From Paraburkholderia tuberum STM678 (GTDB lineage: Bacteria; Pseudomonadota; Gammaproteobacteria; Burkholderiales; Burkholderiaceae), in the NCBI RefSeq assembly GCF_902833905.1, contig NZ_CADFGP010000001.1:62001-126000 (forward strand): 64,000 nt of DNA, written 5' to 3'. Under the pieces are notes generated by a model. It worked only from the letters and a program-made list of their open reading frames with translations, was not told the origin of the DNA and did no database searches. Each line of letters opens with the position of its first letter. The first letter of the stretch is position 1. A program made the position numbers and the translations under genes. Positions 35,320-45,212 of this stretch are shown here, piece after piece.

Positions 35320-38300
35320 ATCTCGCGCGCCCCCTTATCGAAAAGCCGCTGATCGCGTGGGTTCTGACGCTCATCTCGCTGTTGGGCGGGATCTTCGCGT
35401 ACTACAACATCGGGCGGCTCGAAGACCCGAAGTTCACGATCAAGACCGCGGTCGTCGTGACGCTGTATCCGGGCGCGAGTGCGCACGAGGTCGAGCAGGA
35501 AGTGACGGACCGGCTCGAAAGCGCGATCCAGCAGATGCCGCAGGTCGACAGGCTGACCTCGCGTTCCACACCGGGCTACTCTGAAGTCCGCGTCGAGATT
35601 CGCGACCAGTACACGTCGGCGCAATTGCCGCAGGTGTGGGACGAGCTGCGCAAGTCGGTATCGGATGCACAGCCCCGGCTTCCGCCGGGCGCGGGACCGT
35701 CACTCGTGCTCGACCGTTTCGGCGACGTCTACGGGATGTTCTACGCGCTGACCGGCGAGGGCTACACGCAGGCGCAACTGTATGAGTACGCGCGCGAACT
35801 GCGCCGCCAACTGCTGACACTCGGCGACGTGTCCGACATCGTGATCGCCGGTGAGCAGCAGGAGCAGATCTCGGTCGACGTCGACCAGTCGCAACTGATC
35901 GCCAACGATCTGTCCACCGACGATCTTGCGCAGACGCTGTTCGTGCAGAACGAGGTTCGGCCCGCGGGCCGCGAACGTGTCGGCGACCTGTCGTTGCGGA
36001 TTGCGCCGTCCGGCTCGCTCGATTCGTTGCAGGCCATTCGTTCGCTGCCTGTCAACAATACGCCCGCCCCGCTGCTGCTCGGCGACATCGCGCGGGTAAG
36101 CCACGGCTACGCGACGATTCCGAACCAGGTCATTCACTATAACGGCCAGCCCGCGGTTACGATCGGTATCAGCGCGCGGCCGCGCGTCAATGTGGTGAGG
36201 GTCGGCGAGGAGCTCAAGGCGAGGCTCGCCGAACTCGAGCGTGACCTCCCGATCGGCATCAAGCTGCACTCGCTTTACGATCAGCCGCAGGTCGTCGACG
36301 AGAGCGTGCGCGGCTTTATCTTCGACGTGTTCCTGTCCGTGGCGATCGTCGGTGTCGCGCTGGGCATTGCGCTCGGCTGGCGCGCGGGCGTCGTGCTGGG
36401 CGTCGAGCTGTTCCTGTCGATCCTCGGCACGCTGCTGGTGATGTACGCGGCAGGCATCGAACTGCAGCGTATCTCACTCGGCGCGCTGATCATCGTGATG
36501 GGCATGCTGACCGACAACAGCATCGTGGTGGTCGAGGGGATGCTCGTGAAGGTTCAACGAGGCATGTCGCATCTCCAGGCGGCGACCGAGATTCTCAAAC
36601 AAAGCCAATGGCTTCTGCTCGCGTCGACCATTGTGGGGATTCTGGCTTTCTCGGGCATCGGCCTGTCGCCGGATTCGGTCGGCGAATTCTGTGCGTCGTT
36701 GTTCGCCGTCGCTGCGATTTCGCTGCTATTCAGCTGGGTGATCGCCATTGCCCTGACACCGCTGTTCGGCACGTATCTTTTCAAGCCCGCGGACATCATC
36801 GATGACGACCCGTTCAAGTCGAAGCTGTACAAGCGTTACGGCGAGCTGTTGTCATGGGTCACCCGACAGCGCGTGCTCGTGGTCATCGGCCTCGTCGCGC
36901 TGACCGTGCTGGCCGGGTGGGCGTTCCGTTTCGTCGAGCGGAGCTTCTTCCCCGCGTCGACCACGCCGATCTTCTATGTCGACATGCGTTTGCCGCGCGG
37001 CGCCGATATTCGCGCGGTGGTCGAAAAGAGCCGCGCGGTGGAGAAGGTGCTGCTCAAGCATGCGGACGTCACCAACGTGCAGACGTATATTGGCTCGGGC
37101 GCGACGCGCTTCTCCCTCGTCTACGATCCGGAAACGCGCAATCCGTCGTACGCGCAGTTCATCGTCGGCGCGAAGGACCAGAGCCTGATCGACGACATGA
37201 TTCCGGACATCGAAGCGGACCTGAAGAGGCGCTTCCCAGAACAGCAATGGACGGTCACGCGGCCGAAGTTCGGTCCCGGCGGTGGCGCGGCCATTCAGGC
37301 ACGCTTCTCCGGACCCGATCCGGCCGTGCTGCGCCGCTTGTCTCAAGAAGCACAGAATGTGCTGAAGGCGGACGGCCGCATCATCGCGATTCGCGACGAC
37401 TGGGAGGACCCGATCAGCATCGTGCGGCCGGAATTCGACGAATCGCGGGCGCGCTCGCTCGGTGTGACGCGCCGTCAGGTTAGCGACACGATGGCTTATG
37501 CAAGCGAAGGCCTGCGGGTGGGCATCTATCGCGAAGGCGATCAGCTACTGCCGATCGTGCTGCGTTCGCCCGACTACACGCGTGGCGTCGCGGGTCTGCA
37601 GGACCTGCAGGTGTTCAGCGCGGGGCTGCGCCGTTACGTGCCGCTCGGCGACGTGGTCAACGGCTTCGCGGTCGGTACCGAGGAAGGCCAGATCGCGCGC
37701 GAAAACCGGATTCGCACGCTGACGGTTTCGGCCAACCCGATCTATGGGCAGAACAGTGTCGACGCGTTCAACCGCATACGCTCCAGCATCGAGAACATCA
37801 AGCTGCCACCGGGCTATAGCTTCGAATGGGGCGGCGAGCACGAATCGTCGACGCGCGCGCAGCAGAGCCTGTTCCGTCAACTGCCGCTCGGCTTCATCGG
37901 CATGGCGCTGCTCGTGCTGATGATGTTCGGACGCCTGAAGCCGGCGCTCGTCGTGCTGCTCGTCGTGCCGATGTCGATCGTCGGCGTCACGCTCGGTCTG
38001 CTGCTATTTCGCGGCGCGTTCGGCTTCATGGCGTTGCTCGGTCTATTGAGTCTGATCGGCATGCTGATCAAGAATGGCGTGGTGCTCGTCGAAGAGATGG
38101 ATTCGCAGATCGCCGCGGGCGTGCCGCGCATGCAGGCGGTGACCCACGGCGCGATGAACCGTCTGCGGCCGGTGATACTGGGGGGCGGTACGACGGCGCT
38201 CGGCATGGCGCCGTTGTTGTGGGATCCTTTCTTCAAGGACATGGCGATCACGATTATGGCGGGCCTCGTTTTTGCCACCGTGCTGACGTTGGTCGCCGTG

Positions 38301-38375
38301 CCGGCGCTGTATGCGATGCTGTTCTCGATCAGGCAGGCGGAATGGGAGCCGGGTCGACACCCGGAAGCAAAATGA
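35316..38375 (+). CDS. RND efflux pump, inner-membrane permease
   Basis: 1019 residues with the AcrB-like repeat of six membrane helices and a large porter domain in each half. TM1 is LIEKPLIAWVLTLISLLGGIFAYYNIG. TM4 has GMLTDNSIVVVEGM, where Asp400 keeps the first proton-relay Asp but Asn401 replaces the second (AcrB has DD). TM10 has GMLIKNGVVLVEEM with the conserved Lys. Such pumps export drugs or metabolites by proton exchange. The DN variant marks a less studied HAE-1 branch. It overlaps its neighbours at both ends by 4 bp. Confidence 0.93.
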   Translation: MNLARPLIEKPLIAWVLTLISLLGGIFAYYNIGRLEDPKFTIKTAVVVTLYPGASAHEVEQEVTDRLESAIQQMPQVDRLTSRSTPGYSEVRVEIRDQYTSAQLPQVWDELRKSVSDAQPRLPPGAGPSLVLDRFGDVYGMFYALTGEGYTQAQLYEYARELRRQLLTLGDVSDIVIAGEQQEQISVDVDQSQLIANDLSTDDLAQTLFVQNEVRPAGRERVGDLSLRIAPSGSLDSLQAIRSLPVNNTPAPLLLGDIARVSHGYATIPNQVIHYNGQPAVTIGISARPRVNVVRVGEELKARLAELERDLPIGIKLHSLYDQPQVVDESVRGFIFDVFLSVAIVGVALGIALGWRAGVVLGVELFLSILGTLLVMYAAGIELQRISLGALIIVMGMLTDNSIVVVEGMLVKVQRGMSHLQAATEILKQSQWLLLASTIVGILAFSGIGLSPDSVGEFCASLFAVAAISLLFSWVIAIALTPLFGTYLFKPADIIDDDPFKSKLYKRYGELLSWVTRQRVLVVIGLVALTVLAGWAFRFVERSFFPASTTPIFYVDMRLPRGADIRAVVEKSRAVEKVLLKHADVTNVQTYIGSGATRFSLVYDPETRNPSYAQFIVGAKDQSLIDDMIPDIEADLKRRFPEQQWTVTRPKFGPGGGAAIQARFSGPDPAVLRRLSQEAQNVLKADGRIIAIRDDWEDPISIVRPEFDESRARSLGVTRRQVSDTMAYASEGLRVGIYREGDQLLPIVLRSPDYTRGVAGLQDLQVFSAGLRRYVPLGDVVNGFAVGTEEGQIARENRIRTLTVSANPIYGQNSVDAFNRIRSSIENIKLPPGYSFEWGGEHESSTRAQQSLFRQLPLGFIGMALLVLMMFGRLKPALVVLLVVPMSIVGVTLGLLLFRGAFGFMALLGLLSLIGMLIKNGVVLVEEMDSQIAAGVPRMQAVTHGAMNRLRPVILGGGTTALGMAPLLWDPFFKDMAITIMAGLVFATVLTLVAVPALYAMLFSIRQAEWEPGRHPEAK

Positions 38376-39874
38376 TCCGCGCGCGCCCTTATCTTCTCGC
38401 CGTCGCGGCCCTGCTGCTCGAAGCCGGCTGTACGGGTTCATTGCAGCTGCAAAAGCCCGCCGCGTTTCCGCCGCAGTATTCGGAGGCGCAACCGGGCGTG
38501 GCGACACCGATGTCCGAGCAGCAGCTCGCGGCATGGTGGACCCAGTACAACGACCCGACGCTGAATAAACTGATCGATCTCGCGCTCGCGCACAACTTCG
38601 ACATCGCGACCGCTTACGCACGCGTCGATCAGGTGCAGGCCGGGATCCGGCTGGCTCGCTCGCAACTGCTGCCGTCGGTCGGTGCTGGCGTGAGCGCCGC
38701 GAAGTATCACGGCGGCGAGACGCAGCTCGAGTTCGAGGAAGTGCTCGGCATCAACAATACCGATGCGCAGTTCTGGCGTGTCGGCTTGCAGGCGCAATGG
38801 GAGATCGACCTGTTCGGTCAGGGACGCGCAAGGCTCTCGGCGGCACGCGAACAGGCACGCGCGGCCGCGGGCGATGCGGAGGCGGTACGCCTGAGCGTGG
38901 TGTCGGGCGTTGCGGATCTGTATGTGACGTATCGCGGGCTGCTGCGTCAGCGCGCGATTTTGCTGCAGAGCCGCGCGATCGCGGACGACTTCGTCAACAT
39001 CGCCGAGAAGAGCTTTAACGCGGGTCTCGTGCTGAGTACGGACATCGAAGCAGCGCGCGCCGGCCGCGCGCAGGTCGATGCGCGTTTGCAGGACGTGGAG
39101 AACGGCATCGCGCAGGCACGACTCAATTTGCAGAATCTATGCGGCGTGCAGCCCGCGGAATTTGCGGGGATTCTCGATGAAAGCGACACGCTGATGACCG
39201 CGCTGCCGCATATCGAGCCCGGCCAGCCGGTCGACCTGCTGATGCGGCGCCCGGATCTGATCGCGGCGCAGGCACGCGTGAATGCGGCGCTCAGGCAGTC
39301 GGATGTCGCGCGGCTCAACTACTGGCCGACCATGTCGTTGAGCGGTTTGCTTGCACGCAATGGTTGGGAGATCGCGGGTCAAAGCCTCGGGGCCAGCACG
39401 TTCTGGCTATTCGGCGCGGCGATGGCGCTGCCGCTGATCGACTTTGGCGCGCGGCGCTCGCAGGTGGAGTCATCGGATGCGCAGGCGCAGCAGGCCATGT
39501 TGAACTATGAAAAGACCGCGCTCGGCGCGTTCTATGACGTCGACCGTGCACTGGCGCGTTTGAACCGGCAGGACGAGTTGTTCAAGGCACGCAATGAAGA
39601 AGTCACGCGTCGCACCACGCAGTTGAGCCAGGTGCGACGTCGCTACGAACTCGGCGATACCGGCCGCGTCGATATCGATCAGGTGCGGGTTGCGCTGCTC
39701 GAAAGCCAGTCGTCGCAGGCGAGGGAAGAGGTCGGCGAACTGCAGGCACAGTTCGCGCTGTTCAGGGCGATGGGAGGCGGCTGGTTGGCCAATCCGCCAG
39801 TGGCCTCGAATACACGAGCGCCGACGGAAGCCGCGCCCGCCACCGCGAGGGCACCGGCGCCGGCCTCACAGTGA
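38372..39874 (+). CDS. Outer-membrane efflux channel (NodT/OprM-type lipoprotein)
   Basis: 500 residues from the ATG overlapping the pump stop; the open frame upstream is a shadow. The lipoprotein signal is PYLLAVAALLLEAGC. Two TolC-like repeats are visible (WWTQYNDPTLNKLIDLALAHNFDIATAYARVDQ... and RRPDLIAAQARVNAALRQSDVARLNYWPTMSLSG). The C-terminus is a Pro/Ala-rich tail. It forms a trimeric channel across the outer membrane and completes the tripartite pump. No regulator is found within the operon. Confidence 0.93.
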   Translation: MIRARPYLLAVAALLLEAGCTGSLQLQKPAAFPPQYSEAQPGVATPMSEQQLAAWWTQYNDPTLNKLIDLALAHNFDIATAYARVDQVQAGIRLARSQLLPSVGAGVSAAKYHGGETQLEFEEVLGINNTDAQFWRVGLQAQWEIDLFGQGRARLSAAREQARAAAGDAEAVRLSVVSGVADLYVTYRGLLRQRAILLQSRAIADDFVNIAEKSFNAGLVLSTDIEAARAGRAQVDARLQDVENGIAQARLNLQNLCGVQPAEFAGILDESDTLMTALPHIEPGQPVDLLMRRPDLIAAQARVNAALRQSDVARLNYWPTMSLSGLLARNGWEIAGQSLGASTFWLFGAAMALPLIDFGARRSQVESSDAQAQQAMLNYEKTALGAFYDVDRALARLNRQDELFKARNEEVTRRTTQLSQVRRRYELGDTGRVDIDQVRVALLESQSSQAREEVGELQAQFALFRAMGGGWLANPPVASNTRAPTEAAPATARAPAPASQ

Positions 39875-40014
39875 ACGACCAGGAGGAGTGCGGTCCGGTA
39901 CTCGCAAGGCCGTTGGCTTCAGTCGCGAGAACTGACAGGAGATGCGCAATGCACGCGTACCTGCTCCGCGTAAGCCCATTTCTGGAGGAAATCAGCTTCT
40001 CTGAAGGGTGGACG

Positions 40015-41451
40015 ATGGCAACCCAGGTCGAGACGAAACTGTCGTTGCCCGCATTGACCGCGATGGTCGTCGGCTCAATGGTGGGCGCAGGGATTTTCTC
40101 GTTGCCGCGCAATTTCGCGCGCGCGACCGGACCGTTCGGCGCGGTCATTGCATGGTGCGTGGCGGGCATCGGCATGTATGCGCTGGCGCGCGTCTTTCAG
40201 GCGCTCGCGCAGCGACGGCCCGAGCTCGATGCGGGCGTGTTCGCATACGCGCGAGCGGGCTACGGCGATTATGCGGGCTTTCTATCCGCATTCGGCTACT
40301 GGATGGCCGGCTGCTTCGGCAACGTGTCGTACTGGGTGCCGATCAAATCGACGCTTGGCGCTTTCGTGCCGGCTTTCGGCAACGGCAATACGGCGAGCGC
40401 GATCATCGTGTCGTCGGTGGGCATCTGGCTGTTTCATCTGGTGATGCTGCGCGGCGTCCAGCAGGCCACGATGATCAACACGATCGTCACGGTCGCGAAG
40501 TTGATTCCAATCGTGCTGTTCATCGTGATGCTGATCGCGTTGTTTCGCGCCGACATGTTTCGCGCGAATCTGTGGGAACGCAGCGATCAGATCGGCAAGG
40601 GCTTGTTCTCGCAGGTTCGCGCGACGATGCTCGTCACCGTCTTCGTGTTCGTCGGTATCGAAGGTGCGAGCGTGTACTCGCGCTATGCGAAAAAGCGCTC
40701 GGACGTCGGCGCCGCGACGATCACCGGCTTCGTCGCCGTGCTGTGTCTGCTGGTGCTGGTGACGCTGCTGCCTTACGCGACCTTGCCGCGCGCCGATATC
40801 GCGGTGATGCGCCAGCCGTCGATGGCCGCGGTACTCGGCGCGCTGCTCGGCCCATTCGGTGTCGTGTTCGTCAGCGCCGGTCTGATCATTTCGATTCTCG
40901 GCGCGTACCTCGCATGGTCGCTGATCTGTGCCGAGGTGCTGTTCGCCGCCGCGCGTCTCGAGACGATGCCGCGTATCTTCGCGCGACAAAACGAGCGCAA
41001 GCTGCCGGTCGCCGCGATCTGGCTCACGAGTACCGTGGTGCAGTGTTTCGTAATCAGCACGTACTGGTCGACCGATGCGTTTGCGCTGATGCTCAATCTC
41101 ACGAGCTCGATGGTGCTGATTCCTTATTTTCTCGTGGCCGCATACGGCATCAAGGCCGCGCGTGACGATAGTGGGCAGAATGGCGGTACCTTGAGCGGCG
41201 CGTTGCGCACCGAGTATTTCGTCGCGATGTTCGCGACGTTGTATACGGCCTTTCTGCTGTTCGCGGGCGGCCTGAAGTTCCTGATGCTATCGGCGCTGCT
41301 TTATGCGCCCGGTACGGTGCTGTATGTGGTGGCCAAACGCGAGCGCGGCCATCGGGTGTTTTCGAAAGTCGAGTGGGTCATCTTTGCCGTCGCGGCCTGC
41401 GGCGCGATTGGCGCGCTGATCGGCCTCGCGACTGGCACGATCGTCATCTGA
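40015..41451 (+). CDS. APA-family amino-acid antiporter, ArcD-like (first of a tandem pair)
   Basis: 478 residues from the ATG at 40015 (MATQVETKLSLP). An in-frame ATG at 39949 has a better Shine-Dalgarno (AGGAG) but would add 22 residues not usual in the family. Thirteen or so membrane segments are visible, with the APA signature GSMVGAGIFSLP in TM1 and FVGIEGASVYSRYAKKRSDVG. The family includes arginine/ornithine and basic amino-acid antiporters. The internal arcD remnant at 18786-19015 is a close relative of this gene. Confidence 0.88.
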   Translation: MATQVETKLSLPALTAMVVGSMVGAGIFSLPRNFARATGPFGAVIAWCVAGIGMYALARVFQALAQRRPELDAGVFAYARAGYGDYAGFLSAFGYWMAGCFGNVSYWVPIKSTLGAFVPAFGNGNTASAIIVSSVGIWLFHLVMLRGVQQATMINTIVTVAKLIPIVLFIVMLIALFRADMFRANLWERSDQIGKGLFSQVRATMLVTVFVFVGIEGASVYSRYAKKRSDVGAATITGFVAVLCLLVLVTLLPYATLPRADIAVMRQPSMAAVLGALLGPFGVVFVSAGLIISILGAYLAWSLICAEVLFAAARLETMPRIFARQNERKLPVAAIWLTSTVVQCFVISTYWSTDAFALMLNLTSSMVLIPYFLVAAYGIKAARDDSGQNGGTLSGALRTEYFVAMFATLYTAFLLFAGGLKFLMLSALLYAPGTVLYVVAKRERGHRVFSKVEWVIFAVAACGAIGALIGLATGTIVI

Positions 41452-41520
41452 GCGGTCGATCATCGTAGTCGCACGAGCGCGGCTCGATCGGAACGTGTTC
41501 GCGGGAGAGCGATCGCAGCA

Positions 41521-42948
41521 ATGGACAAGCGCGTCAGACTTTCAGCGCCGGGCCTGATGGCGATGGTGATCGGCTCGATGGTCGGGGTGGGCGTCTTTTC
41601 GCTGCCGCAGGCGCTCGGCAAATATACCGGCGTAGTCGGTTCGTTGATCAGCTGGACCATCACCGGCTCCGGCATGCTGATACTCGCGCTGATCTTTCAA
41701 CGGCTCGCATGGCGCAAGCCGGAACTCGACGCTGGCGTCTACACGTATGCGCGCGTCGGGTTTGGACGCTACACGGGATTTCTGTCGGCGTTCGGCTACT
41801 GGTGCGCCAGCTGTCTCGGCAACGTGGCGTATCTCGTGCTGATCAAGTCCGCGCTCGCGATCGTCGCGCCTTCATTCGGCGCTGGCAATACGTTTAGCGC
41901 GATCGTCAGTTCCTCGCTGATGATCTGGGTGTTTCACTTTCTGATACTGCGCGGCGTGAAGGGCTCGTCGGTAGTGAATGCGTCGATGACGGCCGCCAAG
42001 TTGTTCGGGCTTGGACTGTTCGCGGTGCTCGTGCTATCGAGTGTCAAGTGGCAGTTGTTCCTCGCGAACCTGTGGACCGTTCCCGAGCCGTCGGCGAGCG
42101 GTCTGTTCGGCGAGGTGCGCAAGACGATGTTGGGCACGGTATTCGTGTTTCTCGGCGTCGAAGGCGCGAGTGTCTATTCACGGCATGCACGCGAACGGCG
42201 CGGCGTCGGGGTCGCGACCGTACTCGGCTTTCTCTGCGTGCTTGCGTTGATGGTCATGGTCACGTTGTTGTCGTATGGCGTGTTGCCGCTCGAGCAGTTG
42301 GGCACGCTGAAAAATCCGTCGATGGCTGGCGTGCTGAGCGCCGCGGTCGGCGCCTGGGGCGCGGTCGCGGTCAAGCTCGGCCTGTTGATATCGGTACTCG
42401 GTTCTTATCTTGCATGGACGTTGCTCGCCGCCGAAATTCTGCACGCGGCGGGCAAGAGCCGCACGATGCCCGCGTTTCTCGGGCGAGAAAACCGCAACCA
42501 CGTACCGGTCGCCGCACTGTGGATGACGAGCCTCGTGATTCAGGCCTTTCTGATCGTGACGCTGTTTTCGAAAGAAGCGTTCACGCTGGCCAAGGAGTTC
42601 ACGACGTCGATGAGCCTGATCCCGTATCTGCTCGTCGCCGGCTATGGGTTGAAGCTCGCAGCGAGCGGCGAATCGTATGCGGGGCAGCCGTGGTCACGGC
42701 GCATCGATTTCATGCTCGCGCTGCTGGGCTGCGGCTACGCGCTCTTTCTCGTGTACGCGGGCGGCCTGCATTATCTGTTGATGTCGACCGTGCTTTATAC
42801 GGCGGCGACCGTGTGGTTTTACATCGCCGAGCGTCGCAAGGGGAAACGGCCTGTGTTTACGCTGCTCGAACGCTGGCTGTTCATCGTGGTTCTGCTTACC
42901 GGGCTGGTCGCGTTCGTCGATCTCGTGCGCAATCATTTTGCGGCTTAA
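41521..42948 (+). CDS. APA-family amino-acid antiporter, ArcD-like (second of a tandem pair)
   Basis: 475 residues. The same layout as the preceding gene is seen: GSMVGVGVFSLPQALGK in TM1, ELDAGVYTYARVGFGRYTGFLSAFGYW and FLGVEGASVYSRHARERRGVG. It lies 69 bp after the first copy and is clearly its paralogue, though well diverged. No deiminase, carbamoyltransferase or carbamate kinase gene follows, so the substrate link to the arginine deiminase pathway is only by family. Confidence 0.88.
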   Translation: MDKRVRLSAPGLMAMVIGSMVGVGVFSLPQALGKYTGVVGSLISWTITGSGMLILALIFQRLAWRKPELDAGVYTYARVGFGRYTGFLSAFGYWCASCLGNVAYLVLIKSALAIVAPSFGAGNTFSAIVSSSLMIWVFHFLILRGVKGSSVVNASMTAAKLFGLGLFAVLVLSSVKWQLFLANLWTVPEPSASGLFGEVRKTMLGTVFVFLGVEGASVYSRHARERRGVGVATVLGFLCVLALMVMVTLLSYGVLPLEQLGTLKNPSMAGVLSAAVGAWGAVAVKLGLLISVLGSYLAWTLLAAEILHAAGKSRTMPAFLGRENRNHVPVAALWMTSLVIQAFLIVTLFSKEAFTLAKEFTTSMSLIPYLLVAGYGLKLAASGESYAGQPWSRRIDFMLALLGCGYALFLVYAGGLHYLLMSTVLYTAATVWFYIAERRKGKRPVFTLLERWLFIVVLLTGLVAFVDLVRNHFAA

Positions 42949-42986
42949 GGCTCCCGCTCCTGCTTCCGCTCGCGCGCCGCGCGGCT

Positions 42987-43096
42987 CACATGATCGCGGC
43001 CTGGCGAATGCAGCGGATGAAATAGTCGGCCGGGCGCGTGTGAATCGCGCCTTCGCGCTGCATCAGATGCAGTCTCGCCGTGCGCGACGTTTCAAT
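42987..43096 (-). pseudogene. Probable C-terminal fragment of a regulator gene
   Basis: A minus-strand frame ends with ARLHLMQREGAIHTRPADYF and IRCIRQA before a stop at about 42987. This looks like the C-terminus of a LysR-type or similar protein, but it is short and opens into non-homologous sequence. Low certainty. Confidence 0.35.
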
Positions 43097-43188
43097 GAAA
43101 CCCAGCTTTTTCATCTTCAACGATCAGGCACTGCCGATCGGCTCCGCCTACTGGGCCACGCTCGTCGAGCAATACCTTACAGCCTGAC
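43096..43188 (+). pseudogene. Short unidentified gene fragment
   Basis: A frame of 30 codons, MKPSFFIFNDQALPIGSAYW and ATLVEQYLTA, has protein-like composition and a natural end, but no start signal. It lies among other fragments and is probably the tail of a lost gene. I do not recognise the family. Confidence 0.3.
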
Positions 43189-43513
43189 CTTCGCCAATTC
43201 GCGTTTCGCCGACCCGGCGTGCTGCCTGGCCGGCGGCCAGACTACGTCCATATCGGAAATCGGCCTGTGGGTGCTCGGCAATCCGGCTGGCTTTCTGCTG
43301 CTGCTCGAAGGATTCCCGCGCGAAATGCGCGGGCGATCGCTCGGGATCATCTATAGCGTCGGCGTGACGTTGTTCGGCGGTTTCGCGCCGTTCGTCGTGA
43401 CGTGGCTAATTGGCGTGACGGGCAGCGCCTATGCGCCGGCCTGGTACATGAGCGCGTGCTGTCTCGTCAGTCTCGCCGCGCTGACCGTATTCGACGAGCG
43501 CATTACCGATTAG
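43189..43513 (+). pseudogene. MFS (metabolite:H+ symporter type) C-terminal remnant
   Basis: The frame encodes the last three membrane segments of an MFS carrier: AGFLLLLEGFPREMRGRSLG, IIYSVGVTLFGGFAPFVVTWL and APAWYMSACCLVSLAALTVF. The EGFPREMRG motif matches the conserved loop of the MHS family of proline/betaine and organic-acid carriers. The first three quarters of the gene is missing. Confidence 0.75.
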
Positions 43514-44296
43514 TGACCGGAGTCACCGTCGATGTCATCCGGCCATACACAACAGGAGAACGAAATGAACGCACAGAAATGGCTGAAGCAAATAGGCCCG
43601 CGACCGCGGACCTGCTGTCGCGCGGTCCGCTAGAAGAAACACGGCCGTGACGCCGGCGGCGATGGGGCATTGCGACGGACCGACTGGGCTGGATGTTGAA
43701 AGCACTTCTTGCACCTAGGACGCATATAGGACTCTGCTGACTTTTTTCTTGTTAGCGCATTGTACAATCCGCCTCTGCGCAAGGCGAAGATGTTTTAATT
43801 CCTCGCCGACGAGTTGGGGTGCGTTGCGCTATCCCATCTTCATGATTGATCCATGCCAGGTTGCATGCCCAAAAATTGCTTTATCTTTACCAAAGCACAC
43901 CGACTTCTCACCGATTTTGCATCGTTTTAAAAAACACTGGTTCGAAAACTTCTATTTGCGTGGTGCCAAAATGCTTTTGTGGAACGATCAAGACAATTTG
44001 ATATGCGCTATCTGGACTGCACCGCCTGGTGCGCTTAGATGATAGGCGTTCCCGACGCCGTTCGCTTCATTAGAAGCAGGAAGGTTGCGGCTCTCGATCT
44101 TGCTGCTGAGGTGTGCGGCTAGGCCCACGCAAACGCAGCGTCCCGTGGCGACACACAGGATCAGGGAAGTCGACGAGTGGATGGGACGAGATGCCCTGCG
44201 CCTTTCTCATCATGTAACGGCGTGAAATGACATGGTACTTTGGTGACAAATCATGCAGGGTGTTTCGGCAAGGAAAAGGTATTCACCTGCGTGGTA
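43514..44296. other. Intergenic region with decayed sequence and lower GC
   Basis: At 43565 an ATG with a good AGGAG opens a frame (MNAQKWLKQIGPRP) that stops after 22 codons; a second frame from 43579 gives MAEANRPATADLLSRGPLEE before a stop. Both look like the start of one gene broken by a frameshift. From 43740 on GC drops. A 97-codon frame at 43749-44042 has no ribosome-binding site and is not accepted. Confidence 0.5.
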
Positions 44297-44306
44297 TGGA
44301 GTGTGA

Positions 44307-44957
44307 GTGAACAAAATAAGAGTGGGTATCGCCGACGATCATCCATTTATTCTCCTCGGCGTCGAGCATCTTCTTCAGCGTTGTCCTGACATCCAGGTCT
44401 GCTTCAAAAGCGACAGTATTGGCCTGCTTCTCCAGCGGTTGGTTGAAGTGCCAGTCGATGTTCTTGTGTGCGACTACGAATTCGAAGGCGATCCGTATGC
44501 CGACGGTCTCAATCTTCTTGACCGGATCCGGCGTGTCGCCCCAGCCATACGAGTAGTTTTCCTGAGCACGCATTCTTCCACGCACATCATTTCAGCTGCG
44601 CTCAACGCGGGGGCGGCCGGCTTCGTCGGCAAGGGTCCCGAGGGCTTTGTCAGCCTTACCGCTGCCGTTCGCGTTGCCAAAAATAAAAGCGTGTTTCTGC
44701 CTGATTCCATTGCGGACAAGATGTTGCGCGCAACGGGGCGCGCAGCGCAAGGCGGATCTTCTCTCAATTTGCTATCTGAAAAAGAATCGACGGTCGTGCG
44801 AATGATCTGCGACGGGATGTCGATCGCAACAATTGCCGAGCGGCTCAATCGCAGTCCGAAGACCGTGAGCAATCAGAAGAACGCTGGCATGAAGAAGCTC
44901 GGTGCCAGAAACGACGTAGAACTCGTCACAATCGTGCGCGAGTGGTCCTGCTCGTAG
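44307..44957 (+). CDS. LuxR/FixJ-type (RcsB-like) response regulator, orphan
   Basis: 216 residues, GTG start with GGAG 6 bp upstream. The receiver domain has ADDHPF, the phosphoacceptor Asp in VLVCDYEFEGD, Thr/Ser in FLSTHSS and Lys in VGKGPEG. A LuxR-type helix-turn-helix follows (LLSEKESTVVRMICDGMSIATIAERLNRSPKTVSNQKNAGMKKLGA). No histidine kinase is adjacent. Its place directly before a fimbrial operon and its RcsB/FimZ-like look suggest that it controls fimbriae. Confidence 0.9.
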   Translation: MNKIRVGIADDHPFILLGVEHLLQRCPDIQVCFKSDSIGLLLQRLVEVPVDVLVCDYEFEGDPYADGLNLLDRIRRVAPAIRVVFLSTHSSTHIISAALNAGAAGFVGKGPEGFVSLTAAVRVAKNKSVFLPDSIADKMLRATGRAAQGGSSLNLLSEKESTVVRMICDGMSIATIAERLNRSPKTVSNQKNAGMKKLGARNDVELVTIVREWSCS

Positions 44958-45212
44958 CAATTGCCGCGATTCTCAGGCGGATTCTGTCGTTCTCGTGGCG
45001 CCTTCTCCCTATCGTAGGGTGGTCCTGTGACCTGTTCAGTTCGAGGAATCGACACGCCGTTTCTCGACTGACCTATTTTGGTCTTTCATTTTGGGTATTG
45101 GCCCATTAACACCGATCTTCTTCAATGAGATCATTCCTCTGCCTTGACGATCGCTGGACGTCCCGGCTTTACAAGGGTTTGTAGTTCTGAAATGGCAACA
45201 AAGAGGAATCTC

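Noticed and set aside
43749..44042. 97-codon plus-strand frame
   Set aside because: No ribosome-binding site, mixed composition and no family; it lies in decayed low-GC DNA.
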